Source: an uncultured bacterium (GTDB lineage Bacteria; Cyanobacteriota; Vampirovibrionia; Gastranaerophilales; Gastranaerophilaceae). Taken from it: a DNA stretch of 64,000 nucleotides. The stretch lies in contig CAJMSH010000002.1 in assembly GCA_905216055.1 (NCBI GenBank), positions 186,001 through 250,000 on the forward strand, given 5' to 3'. The notes under the pieces were generated by a model. That model saw nothing but the letters and a program-made list of their open reading frames with translations. It was not told where the DNA came from and did no database searches. Shown piece by piece: positions 44,813 through 53,931 of this stretch; positions within the stretch are counted from its first letter, which is position 1, and the number at the start of each line of letters is the position of its first letter. A program made the translations under genes and the position numbers.

Positions 44813-45706
44813 TTAATACAAATAAACATCTTCCAACAGCTTAATTTCAAATTCGCTACCTGCAGGAATTGAAATTCGAGCGCCTTTAGACCAGATTGCA
44901 AACAATGGAGAGCCTACAAAATTTACTGCATAAACTAAAATTCCGGTAATTGTCGGAATAGGAGAAACAATTACACCAACAGGGTTATCAGCAAGTTTTG
45001 ACGATGTTCTGCGTGTTTTTTTGTAGAAGTTTTCACCTTTATCAATTTGATTTGCAACACCTTTCCAGTAACTGCGCTTGCCCTTCATATTATTAAAAAA
45101 TATTTTTTTCATATTAGCTTTTGTAATTTTCCCATGGACAGATCTTGTTTGACCATTTACGGTAATACTATCCACCATAAGTACGACAAGTCCGCCATTC
45201 CCGCTCATTTGAGGTTGGTGAGAATCTTCTACTACTGCAGTAAATTTTGTCCCAACAGGAACTGTTATATATCTTTGCGTAACAGGTCTGATAGATGTAA
45301 ATGATACCTTTGCACCTTCTTTTAAGTAATCAGAAATTACAGAATTTGATTTAACCCTGAATTTTGTACCTTTTTTAATTCTTATTGCAGTTGATTTATC
45401 ATATTTATAATCATTTTGGAAATTTTTAACTCTTATTTGCGGCTTAGCTTCTTGTTGGGCAGGCAATGTCTTAGGCGGAGCACTCGTCTGAGATTGAGTT
45501 GCTTTTACAGGTTGAGATGTCTGCACAGATTGAGAAGGAGAAGTTTTAGGCAAACTTGGGAGAGTTTGTTCAAGTTTTGACGGGTCATAAGTTCTTCTTA
45601 TTTCATCGTCAACAGAAGTATCCAATTCAAAAGCAAAAATCGGCATTGCACTAATTAAAAGTGCAAATACCGAACTTATAAATTTTTGCAAAAAATTCAA
45701 CTTCAT
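44813..45706 (-). CDS. Exported Pro/Gln/Ser-rich protein with beta C-terminal part
   Basis: A 297-residue protein with a signal peptide (KFISSVFALLISAMPIFA), a Ser/Gln/Pro/Thr-rich linker (about 45-95) and a beta-rich part with two similar stretches: IPVGTKFTAVVEDSHQPQMSGNGGLVVLMVDSITVNGQTRSVHG and ISIPAGSEFEIKLLEDVYLY. The latter recalls the beta domains of TrbI/VirB10-like proteins, but similarity is by pattern only. It starts two bases after the gltA stop, so it is co-transcribed with gltA, without a clear ribosome site. Function unknown. Confidence 0.7.
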   Translation of the reverse strand: MKLNFLQKFISSVFALLISAMPIFAFELDTSVDDEIRRTYDPSKLEQTLPSLPKTSPSQSVQTSQPVKATQSQTSAPPKTLPAQQEAKPQIRVKNFQNDYKYDKSTAIRIKKGTKFRVKSNSVISDYLKEGAKVSFTSIRPVTQRYITVPVGTKFTAVVEDSHQPQMSGNGGLVVLMVDSITVNGQTRSVHGKITKANMKKIFFNNMKGKRSYWKGVANQIDKGENFYKKTRRTSSKLADNPVGVIVSPIPTITGILVYAVNFVGSPLFAIWSKGARISIPAGSEFEIKLLEDVYLY

Positions 45707-45707
45707 T

Positions 45708-47078
45708 TTATTTTAACATTTCGTTAATTGCTTTTGCGGCTTTTTTACCTGCTCCCATAGCATTAATTGCATTAGATTCGCCAACCGGAGCAACATCTCC
45801 GCCTGCATATACTGTCGGAATATTTGTTGCACGAGTTTCGCCATCAACTGTGATATAACCTTTTTTATCGGTTACAATTTCTATACCGTCTGCTTCTGCC
45901 GAACGTTGAATAATTGGGTTTGGACCTGTACCTAATGCAACAATTACAGTATCAAGATCCATAATTTCAGTTTTTCCTGTCGCTACAGGACGTCTTCTAC
46001 CTGATTCATCAGGTTCTCCCAATTCCATAACTTCCAGTTCAACAGATTTTACATAACCGTTTTCTCCAATAATTTCTTTAGGTGCGTATAAGAATTTGAA
46101 TACAACACCTTCTTCTTTAGCGTGTCTGATTTCTTCCAAACGAGCAGGAAGTTCTTTTTCCGTTCTTCTGTAAATTATATAAACTTCTTCAAATCCTACA
46201 CGAACAGCAGTTCTCGCTGCATCCATTGCAACGTTGCCACCGCCAAAGATTGCGGCTTTTTTACCAACTCTTAAAGGTGTCGGACTATCAGGTTGTCCTG
46301 CGTGCATTAAGTTTACTCTTGTTAAAAATTCGTTTGCAGAAAATACACCGTTTAAATTTTCTCCCGGAACGTGAAGCATTTTAGGTAATCCTGCACCTGA
46401 GCAAATAAATATTGCGTCAAAACCATCTTCTTTTAATTGTTTTAGAGTAATAGATTTTCCAACAACAACATTTGTATGGAATTTTACACCCATAGCCTTC
46501 AAGTTTTCAATTTCTCTATCAAGAACAACACGAGGCAATCTGAAAGGTGGAATACCATATCTTAAAACACCGCCTAATTCATGCAATGCTTCAAATACTT
46601 CTACATCATGACCTGCTTTTCTCAAATCACAAGCAGCAGTCATGCCTGCGCATCCTGAGCCGACTATTGCAACTTTTTTACCTGAAGGTTTAATTTCAGG
46701 CATTGCTGCTTTAGTATTATCGCCTACATATCTTTCTAAAGCTCCGATTGCAACAGCTTCGCCTTTAATTCCTAAAATACAATTACCTTCACATTGTCTT
46801 TCTTGAGGGCATACACGTCCGCATACAGAAGGCAACATACTTGTCTGACGGATAATTTCTCCGGCCTTATTCAAATCTCCATCCTTGATTGCCTGAATAA
46901 AATCAGGAATATGAATATTTACAGGACATCCTTGAACACATCTTGGATTTTTGCAGTGCAAGCATCTTGATGCTTCAAGCTTAACTTGTTCTTCGGTCAA
47001 ATTGCTTTCTACCGGATTAAAATTATGACGTCTTTCATTTTTATCTTGTTCTTTTACGTGTTGTCTTTCAACTGCCAT
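45708..47078 (-). CDS. gltA: NADPH-dependent glutamate synthase small-subunit family oxidoreductase
   Basis: A 456-residue GltD-like flavoprotein. The N-terminal adaptor has two [4Fe-4S]-type Cys groups (CLHCKNPRCVQGCP and CGRVCPQERQCEGNC). The FAD site is VAIVGSGCAGMTAACDL; the NADPH site is AAIFGGGNVAMDAARTAVRVG; the final flavin segment is TVYAGGDVAPVGESNAINAMGAGKKAAKAI. The length matches the TIGR01316 stand-alone form found in anaerobes, which may act in glutamate synthesis or, with a ferredoxin-NADP reductase-like partner, in NfnAB electron bifurcation. No glutamate synthase large subunit or NfnA gene is adjacent, so the exact role is open. An AGGGAGAGG site precedes the ATG. Confidence 0.93.
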   Translation of the reverse strand: MAVERQHVKEQDKNERRHNFNPVESNLTEEQVKLEASRCLHCKNPRCVQGCPVNIHIPDFIQAIKDGDLNKAGEIIRQTSMLPSVCGRVCPQERQCEGNCILGIKGEAVAIGALERYVGDNTKAAMPEIKPSGKKVAIVGSGCAGMTAACDLRKAGHDVEVFEALHELGGVLRYGIPPFRLPRVVLDREIENLKAMGVKFHTNVVVGKSITLKQLKEDGFDAIFICSGAGLPKMLHVPGENLNGVFSANEFLTRVNLMHAGQPDSPTPLRVGKKAAIFGGGNVAMDAARTAVRVGFEEVYIIYRRTEKELPARLEEIRHAKEEGVVFKFLYAPKEIIGENGYVKSVELEVMELGEPDESGRRRPVATGKTEIMDLDTVIVALGTGPNPIIQRSAEADGIEIVTDKKGYITVDGETRATNIPTVYAGGDVAPVGESNAINAMGAGKKAAKAINEMLK

Positions 47079-47160
47079 TTTTATACCTCTCCCTATTCTA
47101 TTATAATTTTACTTTCAAAAAATCTTTTATGCAAGAATATCAAAAAAAGTTAATAAATTA

Positions 47161-47190
47161 TTGTAATTATTATACAATTATCTTTAAATA
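47161..47190 (+). promoter_or_regulatory. Candidate promoter of mutS2
   Basis: TTGTAA (47161-47166), 18-base spacer, TAAATA (47185-47190), five bases before the ATG. No ribosome-binding site lies between, so a leaderless mRNA would result. The -10 is weak. Confidence 0.35.
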
Positions 47191-47195
47191 TAAAT

Positions 47196-49562
47196 ATGGA
47201 CATCACTGAAAAAAGCCGAAAATCTCTCGAATTTGATAAAATAGCAGAAAAGCTCTCAAATTACGCAAAAACAAAGCAAAGTAAAGAAATATGCCTAAAG
47301 ACTTTGCCATTTGACGATATCGTAAAAATTAAGAACGAACTTAAATGCACTGCAGAAGCAAAATACATACTCGATATGCCAAATGATATTCCGATTGAAT
47401 TTGTCGCAGATATTCAACAAATTCAAAAAAATATGGGAGCCACATATCTATCTGAAGAAGAATTAATTGACGTTGCAAAAACTCTTAAAACTTCAAGACT
47501 GGTAAAAAAATTCTTATCAGAAAATCTTCCGATGCTTTCTATAATACGAAATGCTGCACAAAACCTTGTGACAGACAAATTATTGGAAGATAAAATTTTT
47601 GCAACATTTGATGAAAACCTAAAAATTAAACAAGATGCAACCCCTGAATTAAGAGGGTTATTCGCATCTTTGAGAGATAATGAAAAAAATCTTAAAAACA
47701 CCGTTAATTCTCTTTTAAATTCCGCAGATTTTTCAAAACATCTTCAAGAAAATATTTATACAACACGTGATGACAGAATTGTATTTCAAGTAATGGCATC
47801 ATCAAAAAGCAAAGTTCCTGGGATTGTCCACGATGTTTCAGCCACAAACAAGACGTTTTATATAGAACCTGAACAAATCGTTCCGCTAAATAACAAAATC
47901 AGAGAAATACAATCAAAAATTCATTCAGAAATGGTTAGAATTCTTGCAGGCTTAACTTCACTTGTAAAAGAAGAAATTAAAGAGCTGATATTATCAGAAC
48001 AAATTCTTGCAACAATAGATTATCACTTCGCAAAAGCTCGATATGCCGTAAAAATTCACGCAACAGAGCCTGAAATAGTTACTCATAAATTCCTTGAATT
48101 TGAAAATATGAAGCATCCTCTGCTTATTGACAATGTTGAAAATGTCGTAACCAACAACTTTGAAATCGGGAAAGATTACAAATCAGTAATCATAACAGGT
48201 TCAAACACAGGCGGTAAAACTGTTACGATTAAAACCATAGGCTTATACATATTAATGGCAAAAGCAGGAATGTTTCTGCCTTGCACAGCTGCAAAAATTT
48301 ATCCGTTTGAAAACGTTTTTGCAGACATCGGAGATGACCAAAGCATTTTACAAAACCTATCAACCTTCTCATCTCATATGACAAATATTATAGAAATTTT
48401 AAAACAAAGTAATGAAAAAACATTTGTAATCTTAGATGAAATTTGTGCAGGGACAGATCCTGTCGAAGGTGCGGTGCTTGCTCAAGTAATATTAGAAAAA
48501 CTTGCACAAAAACAGGTTTTATCAACAGTTACAACCCACTATGGAGAGCTGAAAGCTCTTGAATATCTAAATCCGTATTTCAAAAACGCATCAGTTGAAT
48601 TTAACACAGAAACCTTAAAACCTACATACAAATTGCTTATTGGAATTCCCGGCTTAAGTAACGCAATCTCAATCGCAACAAATTTAGGACTGGATAAAGA
48701 ATTAACAGAAAAAGCAAAAAATATAGTCGTATCAACAAAAGATCCATCAATTCTGGTTGTTGAAAAATTGCAGGAAACTCAAGCAAAACTTGCCCAAAAT
48801 CTTGAAGAAGCAGAAAATTTAAAAGAAACTTCAGAAAATTTAAAAACTGAATACGAAAATTCTCTGGCACAAATAAAAAAAGATAAAAAGAAAACAGTAA
48901 AAATAATCAAAGACAAGTTTGACAGAGAATTATTAGAGGCAAAAGCCGAAATTAAACAAATTTTAGATGAATTACGCAAAGAAAAATCCGAAAAAATCGC
49001 ACGTCGCTCTTATGCAAGACTTGCCCAAACAGAACAAAAATTCAGAGGAGATTTATCAGAATTTGATGAAAAACAACAATACGCTGAAATTGATTGGACA
49101 AAAGTTCAAAATGGCGACAAATTAATTTTAAAAGAACTTAATCAACCTGTAACAGTTCTTTCTTTACCTGATAAAAACGACTGTATAACAGTTCAAATGG
49201 GTAATTTCAAAACAAAAATCAAAACAAACAAACTTGCACCTTATGATTCTGCTTACGAAAAGAAAGAAAATGTATATCGTCCAAATTCATTTGAAAAATT
49301 TGAATTAAGAAAGACAAATATTTCAAGCACACTTGACTTGAGAGGCTACAAAGTTGAAGATGCACTTGACAGTCTTGAATTTTACCTTGATAAAGCAAGC
49401 CTTGCAAACCTTGCCTGTGTAACAATTATCCACGGGCACGGAACAGGAGCTTTAAAATCTGCTGTCAGAGATTTCTTATCAACATCGCCATACGTTGCAA
49501 AATTCCGTCCGGGAGAAGACGCCGAAGGCGGAGATGGCGTGAGTGTCGTTGATATAAATTAA
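47196..49562 (+). CDS. mutS2: MutS2 family ATPase/endonuclease
   Basis: A 788-residue MutS homolog without the mismatch-reading domain. It binds DNA branches or collided ribosomes, limits recombination and rescues stalled translation. The core domain is followed by the ATPase with Walker A at about 332-340 (GSNTGGKTVT) and the FVILDEICAGTDPVEGAVLAQVILE Walker B/signature region. A long coiled coil (about 520-610, KDPSILVVEKLQETQAKLAQNLEEAENLKE...) leads to the C-terminal Smr nuclease domain (LDLRGYKVEDALDSLEFYL and IIHGHGTGALKSAVRDFL), which has the LDLRG and HGxGxG motifs. All parts are present at normal length. Confidence 0.97.
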   Translation: MDITEKSRKSLEFDKIAEKLSNYAKTKQSKEICLKTLPFDDIVKIKNELKCTAEAKYILDMPNDIPIEFVADIQQIQKNMGATYLSEEELIDVAKTLKTSRLVKKFLSENLPMLSIIRNAAQNLVTDKLLEDKIFATFDENLKIKQDATPELRGLFASLRDNEKNLKNTVNSLLNSADFSKHLQENIYTTRDDRIVFQVMASSKSKVPGIVHDVSATNKTFYIEPEQIVPLNNKIREIQSKIHSEMVRILAGLTSLVKEEIKELILSEQILATIDYHFAKARYAVKIHATEPEIVTHKFLEFENMKHPLLIDNVENVVTNNFEIGKDYKSVIITGSNTGGKTVTIKTIGLYILMAKAGMFLPCTAAKIYPFENVFADIGDDQSILQNLSTFSSHMTNIIEILKQSNEKTFVILDEICAGTDPVEGAVLAQVILEKLAQKQVLSTVTTHYGELKALEYLNPYFKNASVEFNTETLKPTYKLLIGIPGLSNAISIATNLGLDKELTEKAKNIVVSTKDPSILVVEKLQETQAKLAQNLEEAENLKETSENLKTEYENSLAQIKKDKKKTVKIIKDKFDRELLEAKAEIKQILDELRKEKSEKIARRSYARLAQTEQKFRGDLSEFDEKQQYAEIDWTKVQNGDKLILKELNQPVTVLSLPDKNDCITVQMGNFKTKIKTNKLAPYDSAYEKKENVYRPNSFEKFELRKTNISSTLDLRGYKVEDALDSLEFYLDKASLANLACVTIIHGHGTGALKSAVRDFLSTSPYVAKFRPGEDAEGGDGVSVVDIN

Positions 49563-49632
49563 ATTTGTAATTTTATCCTTGCAAAAGTCAAAAAAAATGA
49601 TACAATAACTTTGAAAGAGAGAGGATAAAACT

Positions 49633-50799
49633 ATGATAATGATTGAAGATATTAGAAAAGAACACGAGCTTGTAGATTTGTTCTGCAGCCTTGCAGAAGT
49701 TCCATCTCCATCTATGCACGAAGAAAAAGTTGCTGAATGGATTAAAAATTACTGCGATAAAAACGGAATTGACTGTAAACTAGACAATTTTAAAAACGTC
49801 GTTATAAATATTCCTGCAACTGATAACACTAAAGAACCTTTAATGCTATCAGCTCACATGGATGTTATAGGTGATGACAGCCCTGTTAAAACTTACGTTG
49901 ATGAAAACGGATATATCCACGCGATAGATAGAACCTTAGGCGGGGATGACAAAGCAGGTGTTGCAAATGCTCTTTATTTTGCAAAAAATCTTGTAAAATC
50001 AACAATGAAACACGGCGGACTGGAAGTTATGTTCACTCGTGATGAAGAAAACAATCTTTCAGGAATCAGAAATGCAAACCTTAAAAACTTTAAATCAAAA
50101 TACGTTCTTGTTCTTGATAGCGACACTTTAGGTCAATGCGAAGTTTCTGGCGCAAGCTACACTTTAGCAAGAATTAAAGTTCACAGCTTCAAAGGCGGAC
50201 ATTCAGGAATCGATATCGGAGATAAAACGCGTGCAAATGCGGCAAAACTTATTGCTGATTTAATTTCTGCACTACCTCAAGGGGTATTTTATGAAGAAGA
50301 AGGCACAGTTATAACCTCCTGCAATATTGGCGGAATTTCAGCAGGTAATATCAATGTTACAAATATTATTAACACTGATGCGGAAGTAAGCTATTCAATC
50401 AGAAGTTCAAGTCGCAAAAAAGAAGAAGAATTAAAAAATAAAATGTCACTAACTGTTGATGAATTCAATGAAAAAAACAAAGAGCTTGCAAAAGCAACTA
50501 TTGAATTTGAAGAACACTTGCCACCGTTTGAAAAAGTAGAAGATGATTATATTCCTATACTTTTTGAAGCAGCAGCAAAAAAAGCAGGAGTAACCCCTGA
50601 TATTACATCATTCCACGCAGGGGCTGAAACTCATATTTATGCAAACGAAGTAAATGCAAATAGTGATAAATTCGTCCCATATTTATTAGGACTCGCAACA
50701 GTTTGCAATATGCATTCAAAAAATGAATACCTTGATTACAAAACAATGCTTAAAGGTCAAGAGGTTTTAAAAGAATTATTTAAAGCTTTCAATGCATAA
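49633..50799 (+). CDS. M20 family metallopeptidase, PepT-like
   Basis: A 388-residue zinc peptidase of the tripeptidase T / M20 type that trims amino acids from small peptides. Metal-site residues are visible: SAHMDV (His and catalytic-side Asp), TLGGDDKAGVANAL (bridging Asp), TRDEENNLSGIRNA (catalytic Glu and ligand Glu), VLVLDSD and a later His in SFHAGAETHIYANE. The dimerisation lid begins KVHSFKGGHSGIDIGDKTRANAAKLIA. GAGG lies eight bases before the first ATG (a second is two codons later). It follows mutS2 on the same strand by 70 bases and ends at a strong terminator. Confidence 0.9.
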   Translation: MIMIEDIRKEHELVDLFCSLAEVPSPSMHEEKVAEWIKNYCDKNGIDCKLDNFKNVVINIPATDNTKEPLMLSAHMDVIGDDSPVKTYVDENGYIHAIDRTLGGDDKAGVANALYFAKNLVKSTMKHGGLEVMFTRDEENNLSGIRNANLKNFKSKYVLVLDSDTLGQCEVSGASYTLARIKVHSFKGGHSGIDIGDKTRANAAKLIADLISALPQGVFYEEEGTVITSCNIGGISAGNINVTNIINTDAEVSYSIRSSSRKKEEELKNKMSLTVDEFNEKNKELAKATIEFEEHLPPFEKVEDDYIPILFEAAAKKAGVTPDITSFHAGAETHIYANEVNANSDKFVPYLLGLATVCNMHSKNEYLDYKTMLKGQEVLKELFKAFNA

Positions 50800-50819
50800 A
50801 TATTAATTTATTAATAAAA

Positions 50820-50850
50820 AAGTCCCGCTTGTAATATAGCGGGATTTTTT
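50820..50850 (+). terminator. Intrinsic terminator after the M20 peptidase gene
   Basis: AGTCCCGC / GCGGGATT stem with a ten-base loop and a run of six T; it lies between convergent genes. Confidence 0.9.
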
Positions 50851-50854
50851 ATGT

Positions 50855-52825
50855 TTATGAAAATGCTTTGAAGGATCTTTCTACGTTTTTATCAATTGTA
50901 TTTTTAATTGATTCATATTCTGTTTGAAGTGCGTTGTGCTCTGTATCAAGTTTTTTCAAATCCTGATCATATTTCTTATCTTTATTTTCAATTTCTGTCA
51001 TTGCATTTTTATATTTAACTTCAGCCAACGCAATTGCAGTTTCATTATCTTGTGATTTTATATCTGCTGAATTTGTGTATATAATAGAAACCCAATCATA
51101 AGTTCCAATTTCAGGATACTTTTGAGAACCTTCTTCAGAAAAAGAAGCTTGTTCCATAGTTAATATACCGTGTTCTAGTGCAAATTGCAACCATTCTGCA
51201 TTATTTATTAAATTTTCATCTAATTCCTTATAATTGTTATTATTTTTAGTAACTCCATCATCTGTAGTTTCACCACCGCCCATACGATAGTATAAATTTA
51301 CATACCATTGATATTTAGCATCTGTTTCATCAGGAATTTCCTTTACCGGAATTTTACCCATACTATCCATATAGTTTTGTTCTAATGCCGGTATAGATTG
51401 AAGCCATCTTCTCATTGTGTTTTTCCAATCTTCAACAGCATTATAATATTCAGGAGAAATTGTATTCAAAGTTTCAATCATATCAGTTTGGAAATCTTCC
51501 AAATATTTTTTCAAATCTTGATAATCAACTCCTAATGAACCTCTGTTTTCAACAACATAGTACAAATCAATAATTTTTTCTTTGAATGTTTTTCGCTCCA
51601 TTTCTCCTGCATCATTTAATTTGTAGTTACTTAATAATTTTTCAACATCAGAAGAATTTTGATCAATAGGATCACCTTTATCAGGAGCTAAAACATCAGC
51701 AGCGCCATCACCATCTGCATCTTTACATAAAAATTCAGATACAGCTACCATTGATTCTGTCAAACCTGCTGTTTGTATTGCAGAACCTGAAATTTGGGTA
51801 ACTGATGTTGTAATCGTACCTTTACCTAATGTTGTTGTATATTGTTGCCCCCAATCAGTGGCAACACTAGGTTTTCCAAAGGAAGATCCTGTAATATCTC
51901 CTGATTCCAAATCTAACAAATGTGCCAAAACGTGAATATAACATCCTGCAGCATCTTTATCAATTGCATTGTGATAACAAGGTTTTGATGCAATATCAAA
52001 ATCATTAGCCAACTGTGTTCCAGTGGAAACACGATAATCTTCTTTATCAGGAAATACCACAGACGGTAAATTTAACATACCATTTACATAAGCCCCAAAT
52101 GTACCGCCCATATTTTTCCATATACCGGATAATTCAGATGAATTTACAACATTTGTCCAATTTGATACAACTTGAGCAAACATATTAGCATCTGCTTGAG
52201 TAAATTCTTCTGCAGGTTTTTGAAGAAGACTTGTTAAATAATTGATATAACTGTCATTATCATCAATATTTCCATCTCCATTCAAATCTGAATCTGCAAC
52301 CCCATCACCATTCAAATCATTATTTAAAATATTTGAACAAAATTCATCCCACTCAAGAGGATTTGTTTCATCATACAAATGTTCATATAAATATGATCCG
52401 TCATCTGTTGTTGTTTTTCCGTATATATCTTTTAATGCTTCAGCATACTTAGGGTTATCAACTTTTTCAATACCGTATTTATATAAAAATTCGTCTAAAG
52501 AATTTGATTCTTCATAATTTTTTATGTCAGTACCACTAAGCATAATTTGTCCTGATGAATTTACTAAAGAATATTGATTTTTTAAATCTCCGTAAGTTAA
52601 TAATGTATTTGCAGTCAATTTTTGATAGCTTAAACTTCCGTCATCCCCGTATGTTCCATACATCAATTGTGTGGAATTTAAAGCTTCCATATAAGCTTTA
52701 CTTGCCTCAGTTGATTCTGTTGCAAGTCTTAACTTTGAATTTGTTATGGTTTGAGAACGTAATTCATTATCACTTAATCTTGAAGTGATACTTAATAATC
52801 TCGCTTGTCCTGCTGACATTCCCAT
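50855..52825 (-). CDS. Large protein with conserved helical ends and calcium-loop motifs
   Basis: About 656 residues from ATG 52825 (an upstream GTG at 52864 is less likely). It starts MGMSAGQARLLSITSRLSDNELRSQ, a helical N-terminus. Residues 170-192 read NDLNGDGVADSDLNGDGNIDDND, a dockerin/EF-hand calcium loop pair, and 369-379 read DADGDGAAD. A conserved-looking CYIHVLAHLLDLESG and a C-terminal coiled coil of about 60 residues (592-656) complete it. No signal peptide is seen. Helical ends around a variable centre resemble flagellar or secretion axial proteins, but no sequence match is claimed. I recall many-copy proteins of this start in gut Melainabacteria-type genomes; this is recollection, not a search. 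Function unknown. Confidence 0.78.
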   Translation of the reverse strand: MGMSAGQARLLSITSRLSDNELRSQTITNSKLRLATESTEASKAYMEALNSTQLMYGTYGDDGSLSYQKLTANTLLTYGDLKNQYSLVNSSGQIMLSGTDIKNYEESNSLDEFLYKYGIEKVDNPKYAEALKDIYGKTTTDDGSYLYEHLYDETNPLEWDEFCSNILNNDLNGDGVADSDLNGDGNIDDNDSYINYLTSLLQKPAEEFTQADANMFAQVVSNWTNVVNSSELSGIWKNMGGTFGAYVNGMLNLPSVVFPDKEDYRVSTGTQLANDFDIASKPCYHNAIDKDAAGCYIHVLAHLLDLESGDITGSSFGKPSVATDWGQQYTTTLGKGTITTSVTQISGSAIQTAGLTESMVAVSEFLCKDADGDGAADVLAPDKGDPIDQNSSDVEKLLSNYKLNDAGEMERKTFKEKIIDLYYVVENRGSLGVDYQDLKKYLEDFQTDMIETLNTISPEYYNAVEDWKNTMRRWLQSIPALEQNYMDSMGKIPVKEIPDETDAKYQWYVNLYYRMGGGETTDDGVTKNNNNYKELDENLINNAEWLQFALEHGILTMEQASFSEEGSQKYPEIGTYDWVSIIYTNSADIKSQDNETAIALAEVKYKNAMTEIENKDKKYDQDLKKLDTEHNALQTEYESIKNTIDKNVERSFKAFS

Positions 52826-52921
52826 AATTGATACATTATTCCTTTCTAAATAGCTATACGACACATGCGAGAAGTTTCTTTAATAGATTTCAATCAATTG
52901 TTAAGAAATTTTACACAAAAA

Positions 52922-52954
52922 AAAGAACCGTTTTAGAGAAACGATTCTTTTTTA
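52922..52954 (-). terminator. Terminator after the lytic transglycosylase gene
   Basis: AAAGAACCGTTT / AAACGATTCTTT stem with one mismatch and a five-base loop, flanked by A and T runs, about 20 bases beyond the transglycosylase stop. Confidence 0.8.
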
Positions 52955-52974
52955 ACCTTGAATTTTGTAAACAA

Positions 52975-53631
52975 CTATATTGCAACAGTAAGAGTTTCTA
53001 ATTTTAACTCAATTGGTTTTTCTTGCAATACTTCAACCTGCAAATCCTTAGCGTCAACAGTTTTGCTAACAGGCTTGTGAACAGTTGCTTTTGGAGCAAC
53101 AGGTTTTACAGTAACAGATTTTGGTTTCTGAGCTGTATAAACACCTTTTTTAGCTTTAACTACAGCAGGATCAGGATTTGATTTTTGTCTGTTTACATCT
53201 GTCATAATTTTGCTTACAAAGCGTCTTGTTTCACCATAAGGAGGAACTGCATTGTATTTTTTTACATTTCCAGGACCAGCATTGTAAGCAGCAAGAGCTA
53301 ATTCTACAGAACCAAACATATTATACATTTTTTTATAATATGTAATTCCAGCCTTAATGTTTTCATTAAGTGAATATGGATTATACCCCATTCTTCTTGC
53401 AGTAGAAGGCATTAATTGAAATACACCTACTGCACCGTGTGAACTTCTTGCCTCATGGCGAAAACCTGATTCAGTACGCGCAATACTTAGCGCAATTGCA
53501 GGATCCACCCCCATTTCAATAGCATGTTTTACTATTGTGGCTTTTACAGAGTTAACGTCAGCTGCCTGACCTTGTGCATTGTTAAAAAATACACATAACA
53601 GTGTAAAAGTTAACAGTAACAATTTTTTCAA
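52975..53631 (-). CDS. Lytic transglycosylase (SLT domain)
   Basis: An exported muramidase-like enzyme that cleaves the MurNAc-GlcNAc bond of peptidoglycan with 1,6-anhydro ends. The longer frame starts at 53703, but TTG at 53631 has AGAGGA eight bases upstream and gives a signal peptide (KKLLLLTFTLLCVFFNNAQGQA, then ADVNS). The SLT domain has ARTESGFRHEA (catalytic Glu), GAVGVFQLMPSTARRMG and LALAAYNAGPGNVKKY. The C-terminal 60 residues are a Lys/Val/Pro-rich tail without a known domain. Length of 218 residues. Role: wall turnover or opening the wall for membrane complexes. Confidence 0.9.
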   Translation of the reverse strand: MKKLLLLTFTLLCVFFNNAQGQAADVNSVKATIVKHAIEMGVDPAIALSIARTESGFRHEARSSHGAVGVFQLMPSTARRMGYNPYSLNENIKAGITYYKKMYNMFGSVELALAAYNAGPGNVKKYNAVPPYGETRRFVSKIMTDVNRQKSNPDPAVVKAKKGVYTAQKPKSVTVKPVAPKATVHKPVSKTVDAKDLQVEVLQEKPIELKLETLTVAI

Positions 53632-53931
53632 AATGTAATCCTCTATGTTGTAAATTGAAATCCTTAAAAATTCCCTAACGATTCGTTTCTTCAACAAAAT
53701 CAAAAACTTTTAAGAATGATTATATAATTAATATATTACAAAAAAATAAAATTTCAACCCCCAAGACCAATTTAGCCTTATTTTAAACTGGCTTAACGCT
53801 TTATACATAAGGCTTTAAGTGTATTTAAAACAATTGTTAAGATTGTATTTTTTAGTCTTTTTTGTAAGATTATTTTTCTTTTTTATGATAATATTTTTAT
53901 TATAATTAGATTAAATGAGAGGAAAATTATT

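Noticed and set aside
47079..47195. Shared divergent operator between gltA and mutS2
   Set aside because: No inverted repeat of useful length found; only AT-rich promoter-like sequence.
48637..48979. Minus-strand frames inside mutS2
   Set aside because: They are shadows of the mutS2 coiled coil, which has the stronger codon pattern and motifs.
53704..53931. Riboswitch upstream of mtnP
   Set aside because: No SAM or other known aptamer core seen; the 228 bases are AT-rich with promoter-like hexamers only.
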